A DNA stretch of 64,000 bases, from contig CAWKKJ010000011.1 in assembly GCA_963850205.1 (NCBI GenBank), positions 372,001 to 436,000 on the forward strand. Reading direction: 5' to 3'. This stretch comes from JACVRW01 sp963850205 (lineage in GTDB: Bacteria > Actinomycetota > Thermoleophilia > Solirubrobacterales > Thermoleophilaceae). This document shows positions 40,194 through 49,148 of the stretch, one piece after another. Under the pieces are notes generated by a model. It had not been told where the DNA came from, did no database searches, and was given only the letters and a program-made list of their open reading frames with translations. Made by a program: the position numbers and the translations under genes. Every line of letters starts with the position of its first letter. Positions within the stretch are counted from its first letter, which is position 1.

Positions 40194-41308
40194 GCCAGCG
40201 CCTCCAGTGGCACCTCGTCGATGTAGCGGGCCACCATCACGTCGGCCAGCCGCTCGGCCGCGTGGCCGTCCCAGAGCGGGATCGCGCAGGGCGTGGGCTC
40301 CCAGCGCGAGGGCCGCAGGCTCGCGATCTCCATCGGGTCGTCGCCCATCAGCGTGTTGGTGCCGTGGCTGACGGTCACGGGCCGCTCGGTGTTCGGCCTG
40401 AAGGTGAAGCACTCCACCCCCAGCGCCGAGGCCTCCTCCTGGATGCCGCCGGAGTCGGTGAGGATCGCTCCCGCGTCGGCCTGGAGCGAGAGGAAGTCGA
40501 GGTAGCCGACCGGCTCGATGCAGCGCACGCCGGCCGACTCCAGCCCCGCCAGGCTGCCGTTGCCCTCCAGCCGGGCGCGCGTCCGCGGGTGCATCGGGAA
40601 CACCACGGGGCAGTGCGCCGCGAGGGCGATGAGCGCGATCACGATCTGGTCGAGGCGCAGCGGGTGGTCGACGTTGCCGGGGCGGTGAAAGGTCACCAGC
40701 ACGTACGAGCGGGGCTCGAGGCCGAAGCGGGCGCACACGGCCCGGGCACGCGCCGACCGCTCGAAACGCCGCAGCGAGTCGATCATCGTGTTGCCGACGT
40801 AGTGCACGCGCTCGGGATCGATCCCCTCCCCCGTGAGGTTGTCCAGCGCCTCCGGGCTGTGGGTGAACAGCACGTCGGAGAGGCGGTCGGTGAGCACCCG
40901 GTTGATCTCCTCGGGCATGGTCCAGTCGCCCGAGCGCAGGCCGGCCTCGACGTGCGCGACCGGGATCCCGAGCTTGGAGCAGGCCAGAGCGCAGGCCAGC
41001 GTCGAGTTCACGTCCCCGGCCACCACCACCGCGCCCGGCTGGACCTCGAAGAGGATCCGCTCGAAGCCGTCGAGCACCTTGGCCGTCTGCTCGCCGTGGG
41101 TGCCCGAGCCGACGCCGAGAAAGCGGTCCGGAGGCGGAAAGCCGAGGTCGGTGAGCACGTCGTCGGACATCCGGATGTCGTAGTGCTGGCCCGTGTGGAC
41201 GATCACCTGCTCGAACGCGCCGCGGCGCTCGATCGCGTCCACCACCGGCGCCATCTTCACGAAGTTCGGGCGTGCGCCCACCACGTGGAGCACGGTCGGG
41301 CGGCTCAT
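40190..41308 (-). CDS. wecB: UDP-N-acetylglucosamine 2-epimerase
   Basis: A 372-residue non-hydrolysing UDP-GlcNAc 2-epimerase of normal length. It has VVGARPNFVKMAPVV, HTGQHYD, VVVAGDVNSTLA, VAHVEAGLRSGDWTMPEEIN, THSPEALDNL, VTFHRPGNVD and the UDP-binding LTDSGGIQEEASALG. It makes UDP-ManNAc, which the dehydrogenase at 8088-9335 could oxidise to UDP-ManNAcA. The start overlaps the flippase stop (ATGA). Confidence 0.93.
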   Translation of the reverse strand: MSRPTVLHVVGARPNFVKMAPVVDAIERRGAFEQVIVHTGQHYDIRMSDDVLTDLGFPPPDRFLGVGSGTHGEQTAKVLDGFERILFEVQPGAVVVAGDVNSTLACALACSKLGIPVAHVEAGLRSGDWTMPEEINRVLTDRLSDVLFTHSPEALDNLTGEGIDPERVHYVGNTMIDSLRRFERSARARAVCARFGLEPRSYVLVTFHRPGNVDHPLRLDQIVIALIALAAHCPVVFPMHPRTRARLEGNGSLAGLESAGVRCIEPVGYLDFLSLQADAGAILTDSGGIQEEASALGVECFTFRPNTERPVTVSHGTNTLMGDDPMEIASLRPSRWEPTPCAIPLWDGHAAERLADVMVARYIDEVPLEALA

Positions 41309-42615
41309 GGCCGCTCCCGCCAGACAGCCGCCATGAGCAGAACGGCGACCAGCAGGCTGGCGGCCATGAAGGCCACGCTCACCCGGTGGAAGTCGCTCCC
41401 CGACAGCGTCAGCTGGAGGCCCACGAAGGTGACCGCCGCCAGGCTCCAGCGCGACGCGGCGAGCACCGTCTGCCCGCGAGCCAGGAGCGCCTGGCAGAAG
41501 GTGCCGGCGGCCAGGAAGCCGCCGATGCCCACCGCGAGCAGGGCCAGGTCGACGCGCGAGGCCTCGAAGCCCGGCCCGTAGATGATCTCCATCGCCCAGG
41601 GCCCGCAGGCGAGCGACCCCACGGCCAGCACCGCAGCGAACCCCGCCATGGCCAGGGCCACGAGCGCGGTGGCCCGGTGCAGGCGGGCCTGATCCCCGCG
41701 GGCCTGGAAGGTGGTGAGGTTGGGCAGCAGCGAGGCGGCCACGCCCTGGAACAGGAACACGGGCGCGCGCAGCAGCAGGGTCGCGGCGAAGAGCACGCCG
41801 GCCGCATAGGCGGCGCCGGGGCCGCCGGCGATGAGCACGAGCAGCGGGCCGCCGCTCACGAGCACCTGCTCGGAGCCGGCGATCACCGCCGCGGGCAGCG
41901 CGAAGCGCGCCGCAGCGCCCACCGCGAACTCGGCCGGCTCCTCGCCGTCCTTGATGAGATCCAGCCGCTTGCGGCGCCGCGAGAACAACGGCGCGAGCGC
42001 GCCTCCCCCGGCGGCGGCCGCGATCGCCACCGCGGCGATCGTGGGCGAGGCCACGAAGATCAAGGGCAGCGCCAGCACCAGCCGGATGCCGCCGTCGGCG
42101 AGCAGGACCAGCCCGTAGCCGCCGAACCAGCGGACCCCGCCCGTCAGGCCGCGGATGAAGTAGGACGCCGCGTAGCCGGTCACGCCGGCGATCAGGGCCA
42201 CGGTGAGCACCGGCTCACCGCCGAAGAGCCCGTCCGTGAGAGGCTGCCAGGCGGCCGCCATCGCGGCCACCGCGGCGAGGGTGATGACCAGCGTCAGCCA
42301 GCCCGCGCTGCGCACCACGGGGCGGGCGTCCGCCCCGCGGGCCACCTGGTCGGCGATCGCCCGCGAGACGGTCTGCTCGACCGGCCGGAACAACAGCACG
42401 GCGATGAGGAACATGCCCGCCCAGAGGGCGCCGACCGCACCGTAGACCGTCGGCCCCAGGGCCCGCGCGGCGACGACGTTGAAGGCGTAGGCCAGCACGC
42501 CCGAGGCGAGCGTCCCGATCGACAGCAGCGCGGCATCGCGGCGATCGACGGCCTCGAGGCGCGGCCGCGCGGCGCGCAGCCGCGCGACCGGGGAGATGGC
42601 CTGGGCAGAGTTCAC
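41305..42615 (-). CDS. second polysaccharide flippase (MOP superfamily)
   Basis: A 436-residue membrane protein with about 12 helices. It starts with ALLSIGTLASGVLAYAFNVV and AARALGPTVYGAVGALWAG, the usual opening of MurJ/Wzx-like exporters, and has a cytoplasmic basic loop (FSRRRKRLDLIKDGEE). It would export the unit built by this operon, separately from the flippase at 35932. GTG 42615 overlaps the epimerase stop (GTGA). The frame is intact. Confidence 0.85.
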   Translation of the reverse strand: MNSAQAISPVARLRAARPRLEAVDRRDAALLSIGTLASGVLAYAFNVVAARALGPTVYGAVGALWAGMFLIAVLLFRPVEQTVSRAIADQVARGADARPVVRSAGWLTLVITLAAVAAMAAAWQPLTDGLFGGEPVLTVALIAGVTGYAASYFIRGLTGGVRWFGGYGLVLLADGGIRLVLALPLIFVASPTIAAVAIAAAAGGGALAPLFSRRRKRLDLIKDGEEPAEFAVGAAARFALPAAVIAGSEQVLVSGGPLLVLIAGGPGAAYAAGVLFAATLLLRAPVFLFQGVAASLLPNLTTFQARGDQARLHRATALVALAMAGFAAVLAVGSLACGPWAMEIIYGPGFEASRVDLALLAVGIGGFLAAGTFCQALLARGQTVLAASRWSLAAVTFVGLQLTLSGSDFHRVSVAFMAASLLVAVLLMAAVWRERP

Positions 42616-43628
42616 GCGGCCCCGACGGCCACCTTCTGGGCCATCCCGTCTTCGCCGCGCAGGGCGCGCTGCCAGGCAAGGGACTCGCGCAGGCCCTCCT
42701 GCAGGCCCACCGTGGCGTTGAAGCCGAGGATGCGCGAGGCCTTCTCGGTGTCCGGAATGCGGCAGCGCACGTCCTGGTAGCGGCCGCCGATCTTCTCGTA
42801 GGGCAGCAGCTTCGCCCGCAGCGGCCCGGCGATGCCGAGGTTCTCCTGCACCGCCGTCGCGAGCTTGACCATCGTGATCGGCTCGTCGGCGCCGATGTTG
42901 AGGATCTCGCCGTGGGCCTCGGGTGTGTCGAGCGCACGCACGAAGCCGTCAACCGTGTCGGTGACATAGGTGAGCGAGCGCACCTGCCGCCCGTCGCCGT
43001 GCAGCTCCATGATCTTCCCGTCGAGCAGGGCCTCACAGAAAGCGGTGACCGGGCCACCCCACCAGGTCGGGTGGTTGCGCGGCCCATAGACGTTGAACAG
43101 CCGCAGAATCGTGGTCCGCAGGCCGTTCTCCTCGGCGTTGGCCAGGGCGATGTGCTCGTCGTAGAGCTTCGACACCGCGTAGGCCCAGCGCCGGGTGGTC
43201 GAGGGGCCGAGCACGACCTCGTCCTCCTCGTTGAACGGCGGCGTGGCGTTCCCGTACACGTCGGAGGTCGAGGTGATGATCACCGGCACGTCGAGAGCCA
43301 GCGCGACCTCGCAGGCCGCGTGCGCACCCTCCACGTTGCCCTCGAGCGTGCGCAGCGCGCCGCCGTAGCGCGGGATCTTGTCCGCGGCGAGGTGCGCCAC
43401 CGCGTCGCAGCCGGCGAAGGCGCGGCGAAGCTTGCGCCCGTCGCGGCAGTCGAGCTCCTGAAAGCGGAAGTTGGGGTCGCTGATGAAGTCGGCCATGTTG
43501 GCCGGCGAGCCGTGCGAGAAGTCGTCCACGGAGACGACCTCGCGGCCCTCGGCGAGCAACCGCTCGCACAGGTGAGAGCCGATGAAACCGGCACCGCCGG
43601 TAACGCCGATGCGAGATGGGCTGGTCAC
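42612..43628 (-). CDS. NAD-dependent SDR epimerase/dehydratase
   Basis: A 338-residue extended SDR: IGVTGGAGFIGSHLCERLL, VSVDDFSHGS, TSTSDVYGNATPPF, the catalytic YAVSKLYDEH, then RLFNVYGPRNHPTWWGGPV. It resembles UDP-glucose 4-epimerase-like enzymes but belongs to a different branch from the two paralogs at 14 and 61 kb; its product sugar is unknown. GTG 43628 has GAAGGAGA 4 nt upstream, a clear ribosome site after a 44-base gap, so it can be translated independently within the operon. Confidence 0.88.
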   Translation of the reverse strand: MTSPSRIGVTGGAGFIGSHLCERLLAEGREVVSVDDFSHGSPANMADFISDPNFRFQELDCRDGRKLRRAFAGCDAVAHLAADKIPRYGGALRTLEGNVEGAHAACEVALALDVPVIITSTSDVYGNATPPFNEEDEVVLGPSTTRRWAYAVSKLYDEHIALANAEENGLRTTILRLFNVYGPRNHPTWWGGPVTAFCEALLDGKIMELHGDGRQVRSLTYVTDTVDGFVRALDTPEAHGEILNIGADEPITMVKLATAVQENLGIAGPLRAKLLPYEKIGGRYQDVRCRIPDTEKASRILGFNATVGLQEGLRESLAWQRALRGEDGMAQKVAVGAA

Positions 43629-43672
43629 TGTTTCTCCTTCTGCCGGATGGCGATCTGCTTGGGCTCGGGCGG

Positions 43673-44995
43673 TCATGCCGCTCGTGCCTCGGTGTGGGTG
43701 GTCTCGAGCCGTCCTCGAAGCTGCTCTGTCACCTGCTCGGCCACACCGGCGATGGCCTGCGCGTGGACGATGTCGGGGTAGACGTGCGCCGATGAGGCCA
43801 CGACCAGGCCGGGTGCCGAAATGAGCTCGGGCAGGCGGTCGGGCACGCCGACCGGGTGCACGGGCTCCGCGTGACGGGCGCGCGCCACCTGGCTCGCGAT
43901 GACGTCCTGGTCGGGCCGAAAGCCGGGGAACATCCGCTGGACCTGACCCAGGTAGTCGCGGGTGATCTCGTCGGAGGGCCGGTCGAGCTCGGGCGAGTCG
44001 GGCAGCACGTAGCGGGGCACGTAGATCAGGTGGCCGCCGACGTGGTCGGGGTCCACGACGTGCGTGGTCTCCACCACGCTGGTCAGGGGGACGCTGCGGT
44101 CGGTGATGTTGAGCGCGTAGTAGGGGCTCACGCTGCGCCGCACGCGGGCCACGAGACACACGACGCCGAGGTAGCGGCAGGGATCGGTGGGCAGCAGCCG
44201 GCCCACGTCGGGCCCGAGGAGGGGCTCGAGGTGCGGGCGAAGGAGGGTGGATACGACCCAGTCGTGGGCCCGGAAGCCGTCCTTGGTCACCACGCCCTGG
44301 ACGCGGCCGTTGCTCGAGAGGATCGAGCGCACCGGCTCACGGGTCAGCACCCGGCCGCCCAGAGCCTGGATCTCGCGCCCCAGGGCGTCGGCCAGCTGCT
44401 GGTGGCCGCCGCGGATCCAGCCCATCACCTCGCGTCCCGAACGGTCGCGGGTCCCCGCGGTTCGGCGGGTGCGCGACCACAGGTAGGTGGCAGGCAGGTC
44501 CTGATAGGCGCCGTCGAACTTGGAGTCCAGCAGCGGCCGCCACAGCCGCTCCCAGAGGCGGTCTCCGCCCATTCGGCGGGTCCAGCCCTCGATCGGCTCG
44601 TAGTCGAGCAGCACGTGGTCGGAGATCAGACGGCAGCGGGCCACGAACGCGGCCAGGCGGGCCTTGTCGGTCGGGCGCAGGCCGGGGAAGCCGAGCAGGT
44701 CGCGCGGCGTCGACATGGAGGCGAGCCGGCCGTCGTGGAAGAAACCGACGCCGAGCGGGCGCCAGCGGATCGAGTCTTCCAGCCCGAGCTCCTCGGCCAA
44801 GTCGAGTACCCGCTGGTCGGTGAGGGTCAGCGCGTGGTAGTAGCGGTCGACCTCCACCCCGCCGAGGCGGGTGGTGCCGGCGAGGCCTCCGAGCTGGCCC
44901 GACGCCTCGTACACGGTCACCGGCACGCCCTGTTGGGCCAGCCGGTAGCCGGTCGTCAGGCCGAGCAGGCCGCCGCCCACGATCCCGACGCTCAT
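43673..44995 (-). CDS. FAD-dependent oxidoreductase, UDP-galactopyranose-mutase/amine-oxidase-like
   Basis: A 440-residue flavoprotein with the dinucleotide fold VGIVGGGLLGLTTGYRLAQQ, VYEASGQLGGLAG, an active-site-like VDRYYHALTLTD and a final ASSAHVYPDIVHAQAIAG that closes the FAD site. The family occurs in many polysaccharide clusters, where the substrate is usually unproven; UGM-like ring contraction or a lipid-linked redox step are both possible. ATG 44995 overlaps the GT2 stop (ATGA). Confidence 0.8.
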   Translation of the reverse strand: MSVGIVGGGLLGLTTGYRLAQQGVPVTVYEASGQLGGLAGTTRLGGVEVDRYYHALTLTDQRVLDLAEELGLEDSIRWRPLGVGFFHDGRLASMSTPRDLLGFPGLRPTDKARLAAFVARCRLISDHVLLDYEPIEGWTRRMGGDRLWERLWRPLLDSKFDGAYQDLPATYLWSRTRRTAGTRDRSGREVMGWIRGGHQQLADALGREIQALGGRVLTREPVRSILSSNGRVQGVVTKDGFRAHDWVVSTLLRPHLEPLLGPDVGRLLPTDPCRYLGVVCLVARVRRSVSPYYALNITDRSVPLTSVVETTHVVDPDHVGGHLIYVPRYVLPDSPELDRPSDEITRDYLGQVQRMFPGFRPDQDVIASQVARARHAEPVHPVGVPDRLPELISAPGLVVASSAHVYPDIVHAQAIAGVAEQVTEQLRGRLETTHTEARAA

Positions 44996-45723
44996 GCCCG
45001 CTCCCTCACCGCTTGGCGCGCCATCAGGCGCGCGTAGCCGCGCACCGTGGGCATCACCCGCAGCTTGCTCTCGCCCTGCCGTCGCGACCAGTCGAGCGAC
45101 ACCGGCACCTCGGCCACCCGGGCGTCCATCCGCCCGAGCTTGATCAGGATCTCCGCCTTGCAGGCGAAGCCAGGCTCGCGGATCAGGTCGTCGCCGTAGC
45201 GCGCGTAGGCGGCGCGCAGCGCGTGTGCCCGGTAGACACGGAAGAACGAGGAGACGGTGCTCGCGTCCAGCTTGGCCGCGCGGCGGATCACATACGACGC
45301 CGCGCTGGAGAGCAGGCGGCGAAAGCGCCCGACGTTCACCAGCTCGCCGCCCTTGTGATGGCTGGCCAGGACCACGTCCGCGCCGTCGCGGGCGTGGCCC
45401 AGCATGCTCTCCAGCGCGTCGAGGTCGCTGGTGGTGTCGCCCTCGAGAGTCACCACGAAGCTGTTATCGGAGGCCAGCTCGAGCGCCCGGCGAAAGCCCC
45501 GGTCGAAGGCGCGGCCCGGCCCTTGGTTTACCTCCAGCCGGATCACCTCCACCGGCAGCGGTCCCGCGTACTCGGCGGCCACCCGGGCGGTGCCGTCCTG
45601 CGAGCCGTCGTCGACCACGATCAGCCGGCCGTCGGTCCACAGCTCGGGCCGGGACTCCAGGTCGCCGATCAGCCGAGGCAGGTTGGCCTCCTCGTTGTAG
45701 GCGGGGACGACGAAGAGGTTCAT
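44992..45723 (-). CDS. glycosyltransferase family 2, DPM1/GtrB-like
   Basis: 243 residues: MNLFVVPAYNEEANLPRLIG, VVDDGSQDGTARVA, NQGPGRAFDRGFRRAL, VTLEGDTTSDLDALESML (metal site with Asp), then VSSFFRVYRAHALR and SRRQGESKLRV, as in polyprenyl-phosphate-mannose-synthase-type GT2 enzymes. It may make an undecaprenyl-phosphate sugar. The start ATG 45723 shares one base with the stop of the initiating transferase gene (TGATG). Confidence 0.87.
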   Translation of the reverse strand: MNLFVVPAYNEEANLPRLIGDLESRPELWTDGRLIVVDDGSQDGTARVAAEYAGPLPVEVIRLEVNQGPGRAFDRGFRRALELASDNSFVVTLEGDTTSDLDALESMLGHARDGADVVLASHHKGGELVNVGRFRRLLSSAASYVIRRAAKLDASTVSSFFRVYRAHALRAAYARYGDDLIREPGFACKAEILIKLGRMDARVAEVPVSLDWSRRQGESKLRVMPTVRGYARLMARQAVRERA

Positions 45724-47213
45724 CAGTACGCCCCCCTCCGCGACAGCACCACCGGGATCGTCTGGCAGAGGATCTTGATGTCCCACCAGAGCGACCAGTT
45801 GGTCACGTAGATGTAGTCGAGCTTGACCATCTCGTCGAAGGGCATGTCGTTGCGCCCGAGCACCTGCCACAGGCCCGTGATGCCGGGCGTCAGGTCGAGA
45901 CGGCGCTTGGCCCAGCCGGTGATCTGGCTGGACTCGTGGATCACGAAGGGCCGCGGGCCCACCAGGCTCATCTCGCCTCTGAGCACGTTCCAGAGCTGCG
46001 GCAGCTCGTCGATGCTCGTCTCCCTCAGGAAGCGGCCGACGCGGGTCACGCGCGGGTCCTGCTTGATCTTGAACAGGGCGCCGCTCACCTCGTTCTGGGA
46101 GGCGAGGGCCTGCCGCTGGGCCTCCGCGCCGTCGAACATGGTCCGGAACTTCACGATTCGGAAGACGCTGCCGCCGCGACCGTGGCGCTCCTGGCGGAAG
46201 AACACCGGCCCGCGGCTGTCGAGCCTGATGGCCAGCGCCGTGAGGGCCAGCAGCGGCGAGAGCGCCAGGAGGCCGAGGCCGGCCGCGGTGATGTCGACGC
46301 CGCGCTTGAGGAAGCGCACGCTGCGCGACAGGCGCATCTGCGGGAGGTTCACCACCGGCATGCCCTCGAGCTCCTGGATCTGGGCGTTGGAGGCGAAGAC
46401 CTCGAAGTAGCGCGGCACGATCGACAGGTGCACGTCGGGGCGCCGGGCGGCCCGCAGCAGGTTGAGGGTGTCCTCGTAGGAGGACTGCGAGAAGGCCAGG
46501 ATCACCCAATCGATCTCCAGCTCGTCGACCAGCCGGGGCAGCTCGGAGGGGCGGCCGATCAGCGGGGCCTCGCCACCCTGTTCGGCCTCCTCGTCGACGA
46601 AGCCGACGAGATCGAGCCCGTACTCCGGATGGGAGCGGATCTTGCGCTCGACCACCTGTCCCACGTCCCCGGCGCCCACGATCAGGGTGCGCCGCGGGTG
46701 CATGACCGCGGGGAAGACCCAGCTGCGCACCGTTCCGCGCAGCAGCAGCACCAGAGGCAGGGCCGTGGCGAGGAACATGGCGGCCTCGACGGGGAAGACG
46801 ATCTCCACGCCCCCGACCCGCCTCATCACCTGACTGGCCAGGAGGAACAGCAGCGAGCCGGCCAGCAGCGCGTGGAACAGGTCCCCAACCTCGTCGAAGG
46901 TGGCGAGCGAGATGCTGCGCGCCTGGCGCTCGTAGAGGTTGTAGGCGGTGAAGATGGTGATCCAGACCGGCAGCACCAGGGCGGCCACCACGATCACGAG
47001 CCATGTCGGAGCGATGAGCGCCGGAGGGGCCACCGCGTCGGCCACGGCGTAGGTGATCGCGAGGGCGATCACCAGCGCGAGCGCGTCCGCTCCGATCAGG
47101 ATCCACGTGCGCCCGCGCGAAAGCGCGCCCGCGCGACGGGACGCGCTTCGCGCCCTCAGGACGCCTGCCGGCGCCTCCTGGGCAGCCGCCATGGGCGACT
47201 CCGAAGGGCTCAT
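45723..47213 (-). CDS. WbaP/ExoY-type polyprenyl glycosylphosphotransferase
   Basis: A 496-residue initiating sugar-phosphate transferase. Four or five membrane helices come first, then a CoA-binding-like Rossmann domain (RTLIVGAGDVGQVVERKI, LDLVGFVDEE), then the catalytic Bac_transf domain (SVRFLKRGVDITAAGLGLL, VFFRQERHGRGG, FRIVKFRTM, RVGRFLRETSIDELPQLWNV, EMSLVGPRPF). It places the first sugar-1-phosphate on undecaprenyl phosphate at the membrane. ATG 47213 overlaps the LuxR stop (ATGA), placing it under the same transcript as the regulator. Confidence 0.93.
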   Translation of the reverse strand: MSPSESPMAAAQEAPAGVLRARSASRRAGALSRGRTWILIGADALALVIALAITYAVADAVAPPALIAPTWLVIVVAALVLPVWITIFTAYNLYERQARSISLATFDEVGDLFHALLAGSLLFLLASQVMRRVGGVEIVFPVEAAMFLATALPLVLLLRGTVRSWVFPAVMHPRRTLIVGAGDVGQVVERKIRSHPEYGLDLVGFVDEEAEQGGEAPLIGRPSELPRLVDELEIDWVILAFSQSSYEDTLNLLRAARRPDVHLSIVPRYFEVFASNAQIQELEGMPVVNLPQMRLSRSVRFLKRGVDITAAGLGLLALSPLLALTALAIRLDSRGPVFFRQERHGRGGSVFRIVKFRTMFDGAEAQRQALASQNEVSGALFKIKQDPRVTRVGRFLRETSIDELPQLWNVLRGEMSLVGPRPFVIHESSQITGWAKRRLDLTPGITGLWQVLGRNDMPFDEMVKLDYIYVTNWSLWWDIKILCQTIPVVLSRRGAY

Positions 47214-47926
47214 CGCCAGCGCTCTCCGGAGACGACCGGGACAGGGACCTCGTCCAGGTCCACGTCCAGGACGCTGGACCCCAAGCCCTCGTCGGGGTCG
47301 AGCAGCAGCGCCGCAGCCTCGGTCCGCGAACGGACGCCCAGCTTCTGGAAGGCGGTGGCCAGATGGCTCTTGACCGTGCTCTCGGCCAGGTACAGGCGGT
47401 CGGCGATCTGCCGGTTGCCGAGGCCCCTCGCCGCCATGGCGAGGACCTGCTTCTCGCGGTGCGAGAAGGCCGGCTTGAAGAGGCAGCGCTGGAGGGACCG
47501 GGGAAGCGACACGTGGCCGACAAGGACGGACCAGGCCGTGGCCGCCAGCGTGGCCTCGAGCTCGGAGTCGTAGACGATGCCCGTGGCTCCGGCGCCGAGC
47601 GCCTGGCGCACGCTGGTGCCCTCCCTGCCCGTGGACACCAGCACCACGCTTCCCTCATCGAGCCCCTCGGCGAGCGTTCGCAGGCTACCGAGACCGGTGC
47701 GGGTGGAGGGATCGCACGCGAGGATGACGATCTCGGGCTCGGCGCCGCCCGCCTTCGCCTCGAAGAGCTCCTCCACCGAGCCGGCGAGGTCGAGGACCGG
47801 GAGGCCCGATGCGCTCAGCGCCGAGCTGATCCGGCGAGCAGCAAGCTGGTCGGCCGCGACGACCGCAATGTCGATCGCGCGGTCCGAGAGATGCGCAGGT
47901 TGGGGAGACACCGGCGTGGACGCCAT
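47210..47926 (-). CDS. LuxR-type regulator at the head of the polysaccharide operon
   Basis: 238 residues: an N-terminal receiver-like domain (IDIAVVAADQLAARRISSAL) and a C-terminal LuxR HTH (FSHREKQVLAMAARGLGNRQ, STVKSHLATAFQKLGVRSRT). In the receiver the usual phosphoacceptor strand reads IVILACDPSTRTG, so the Asp is displaced and phosphorylation is doubtful. The stop overlaps the start of the initiating transferase by ATGA, so regulator and biosynthetic genes are made together, which suggests autoregulation. The start ATG 47926 is the best fit; longer in-frame extensions run up to 48058 into the neighbouring gene. Confidence 0.82.
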   Translation of the reverse strand: MASTPVSPQPAHLSDRAIDIAVVAADQLAARRISSALSASGLPVLDLAGSVEELFEAKAGGAEPEIVILACDPSTRTGLGSLRTLAEGLDEGSVVLVSTGREGTSVRQALGAGATGIVYDSELEATLAATAWSVLVGHVSLPRSLQRCLFKPAFSHREKQVLAMAARGLGNRQIADRLYLAESTVKSHLATAFQKLGVRSRTEAAALLLDPDEGLGSSVLDVDLDEVPVPVVSGERWR

Positions 47927-47979
47927 CGACCTATGAACGGACCGGCCCCCCTTGTCCTTTCGCGGGCCTTTGGTCGGAT

Positions 47980-48351
47980 TCACGGCCCGGTCGGTGTCAG
48001 CGGCTCTTCGAGCATGCGCTGGGCCACCCGGCCCGAGTCGAGATCGGCGATCAGGCAAAGAGTCGCGTGCGCGAGGAGGCGGTCCGCCGAAACCCGCTGG
48101 CGATCCGCCTCGCCCCTGATCTGGCGCCAGGCCTCGTCGTCTGTGTCGAGCTCCAGCTCGAGCCGGGAGTCGCCCACCTCGTCGGTCCGGAAGCGGGGGA
48201 TCCAGTGAGCGGTGCGGGCCTCCGCGCGAGCGGACAGGAAGTGCCGCGCCGCGTGCTGCACGAACTCAGCGGGCGTGAGCGCGCAGCGCTCGGCCTCGGC
48301 TTCGAGGGCCAGACGGCCGAAAGGATCCAGCGCGAGCGTGACGGGCCTCAT
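47980..48351 (-). CDS. double ribbon-helix-helix-like protein 1
   Basis: A 123-residue protein with two RHH-like units in one chain: VTLALDPFGRLALEAEAER followed by LTPAEFVQHAARHFL, and after a linker LELELDTDDEAWRQI followed by VSADRLLAHATLCLIADL. The end DSGRVAQRML is shared with the protein at 49145-49522 (DSGRVSDRLG). It may bind DNA or interact with the sigma factor encoded divergently 180 bases away. No named family is recognised. It precedes the LuxR gene by 54 bases on the same strand. Confidence 0.65.
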   Translation of the reverse strand: MRPVTLALDPFGRLALEAEAERCALTPAEFVQHAARHFLSARAEARTAHWIPRFRTDEVGDSRLELELDTDDEAWRQIRGEADRQRVSADRLLAHATLCLIADLDSGRVAQRMLEEPLTPTGP

Positions 48352-48404
48352 AACCCACTAACGCGCGAGATCGGCCCGCCCCGGTACCGGATTCGGACCG
48401 ACCT

Positions 48405-48454
48405 GACCCTAGGGTCGAAGAAAAGTCTGGGGTCGCTCCCCTAGTGCGGAGTCC
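48405..48454. promoter_or_regulatory. palindromes between the RHH-like and ECF sigma genes
   Basis: The divergent gap holds a perfect 12-bp palindrome GACCCTAGGGTC (48405-48416), a CTGGGG/CTCCCCTAG inverted pair (about 48427-48434 against a CCCCTAG arm) and CCGAG-AG-CTCGG (48443-48454). They are placed like operators for a dimeric regulator, plausibly one of the RHH-like proteins. Confidence 0.4.
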
Positions 48455-48530
48455 GAGAGCTCGGGCTACTGTGGCGGAACTTCGGACGCGGCTTTGGCCC
48501 CTCCGTCCGGAGACCGCAGGTCGAGGATCG

Positions 48531-49148
48531 ATGCAGGAACCAGCTTCCGTGACTACCTTTCGCGCTGCCCACACCCCCGGTCGGATGCCCTCGGGCGCCG
48601 GCAATCCCGACGCCCTCGTGCTGCAGGCCGTGGCGCGGGCCAAGGAGGGGGACATGAGCGCCTTCGACTTCCTCTACGTCCGCTTCGCCGACGACGTCCA
48701 GGGCTACGTCAACAGCATCGTGCGCGACCCGCACACGGCTGAGGACCTCACCCAGAACGTGTTCGCGAAGCTCATGAAGTCCATTCACAAGTACGAGCCG
48801 CGCGACGTTCCCTTCGCCGCCTGGATCCTGCGGGTGGCCCGCAACGTCGCCCTCGACCATCTGCGCGCACGACGTCAGATCCCCTTCGAAGAGGTGCGCA
48901 CCACCGACGAGGGTCAGGACGAGGAAAGCTTCGACCGGCTCGAGTGCCTGCGCGAGGCGCTGCTACGGCTGCCTCCGGATCAGCGCGAGGTTCTGGTGCT
49001 GCGCCACATCGCCGGCCTCACCCCCGGCGAGATCGCGGACCGGCTGGGCAAGACCGAGGGCTCGGTGCACGGGCTCCATCATCGCGGCCGCGGAGCGCTC
49101 CAGGACGCGCTGCGCGAGCTCGAGGCCGCGCCGGTCACCGCCGCCTAA
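48531..49148 (+). CDS. ECF-type RNA polymerase sigma factor
   Basis: 205 residues. Region 2: FDFLYVRFADDVQGYVNSIV, PHTAEDLTQNVFAKLM and the -10-binding part WILRVARNVALDHLRARR. Region 4: LPPDQREVLVLRHIAGLTP, EIADRLGKTEGSVHGLHHRG. No anti-sigma gene with a membrane helix is adjacent; the flanking genes are RHH-like instead. ATG 48531 has GAGG at 48523-48526. Its stop overlaps that of the convergent RHH-like gene (CTAA, 49145-49148). Confidence 0.92.
   Translation: MQEPASVTTFRAAHTPGRMPSGAGNPDALVLQAVARAKEGDMSAFDFLYVRFADDVQGYVNSIVRDPHTAEDLTQNVFAKLMKSIHKYEPRDVPFAAWILRVARNVALDHLRARRQIPFEEVRTTDEGQDEESFDRLECLREALLRLPPDQREVLVLRHIAGLTPGEIADRLGKTEGSVHGLHHRGRGALQDALRELEAAPVTAA

Noticed and set aside
45225..47573. 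Long plus-strand open frame opposite the initiating transferase
   Set aside because: Composition is Arg/His/Asp/Glu-rich without motifs, and the minus strand carries clear GT2 and WbaP-type proteins in the same place.
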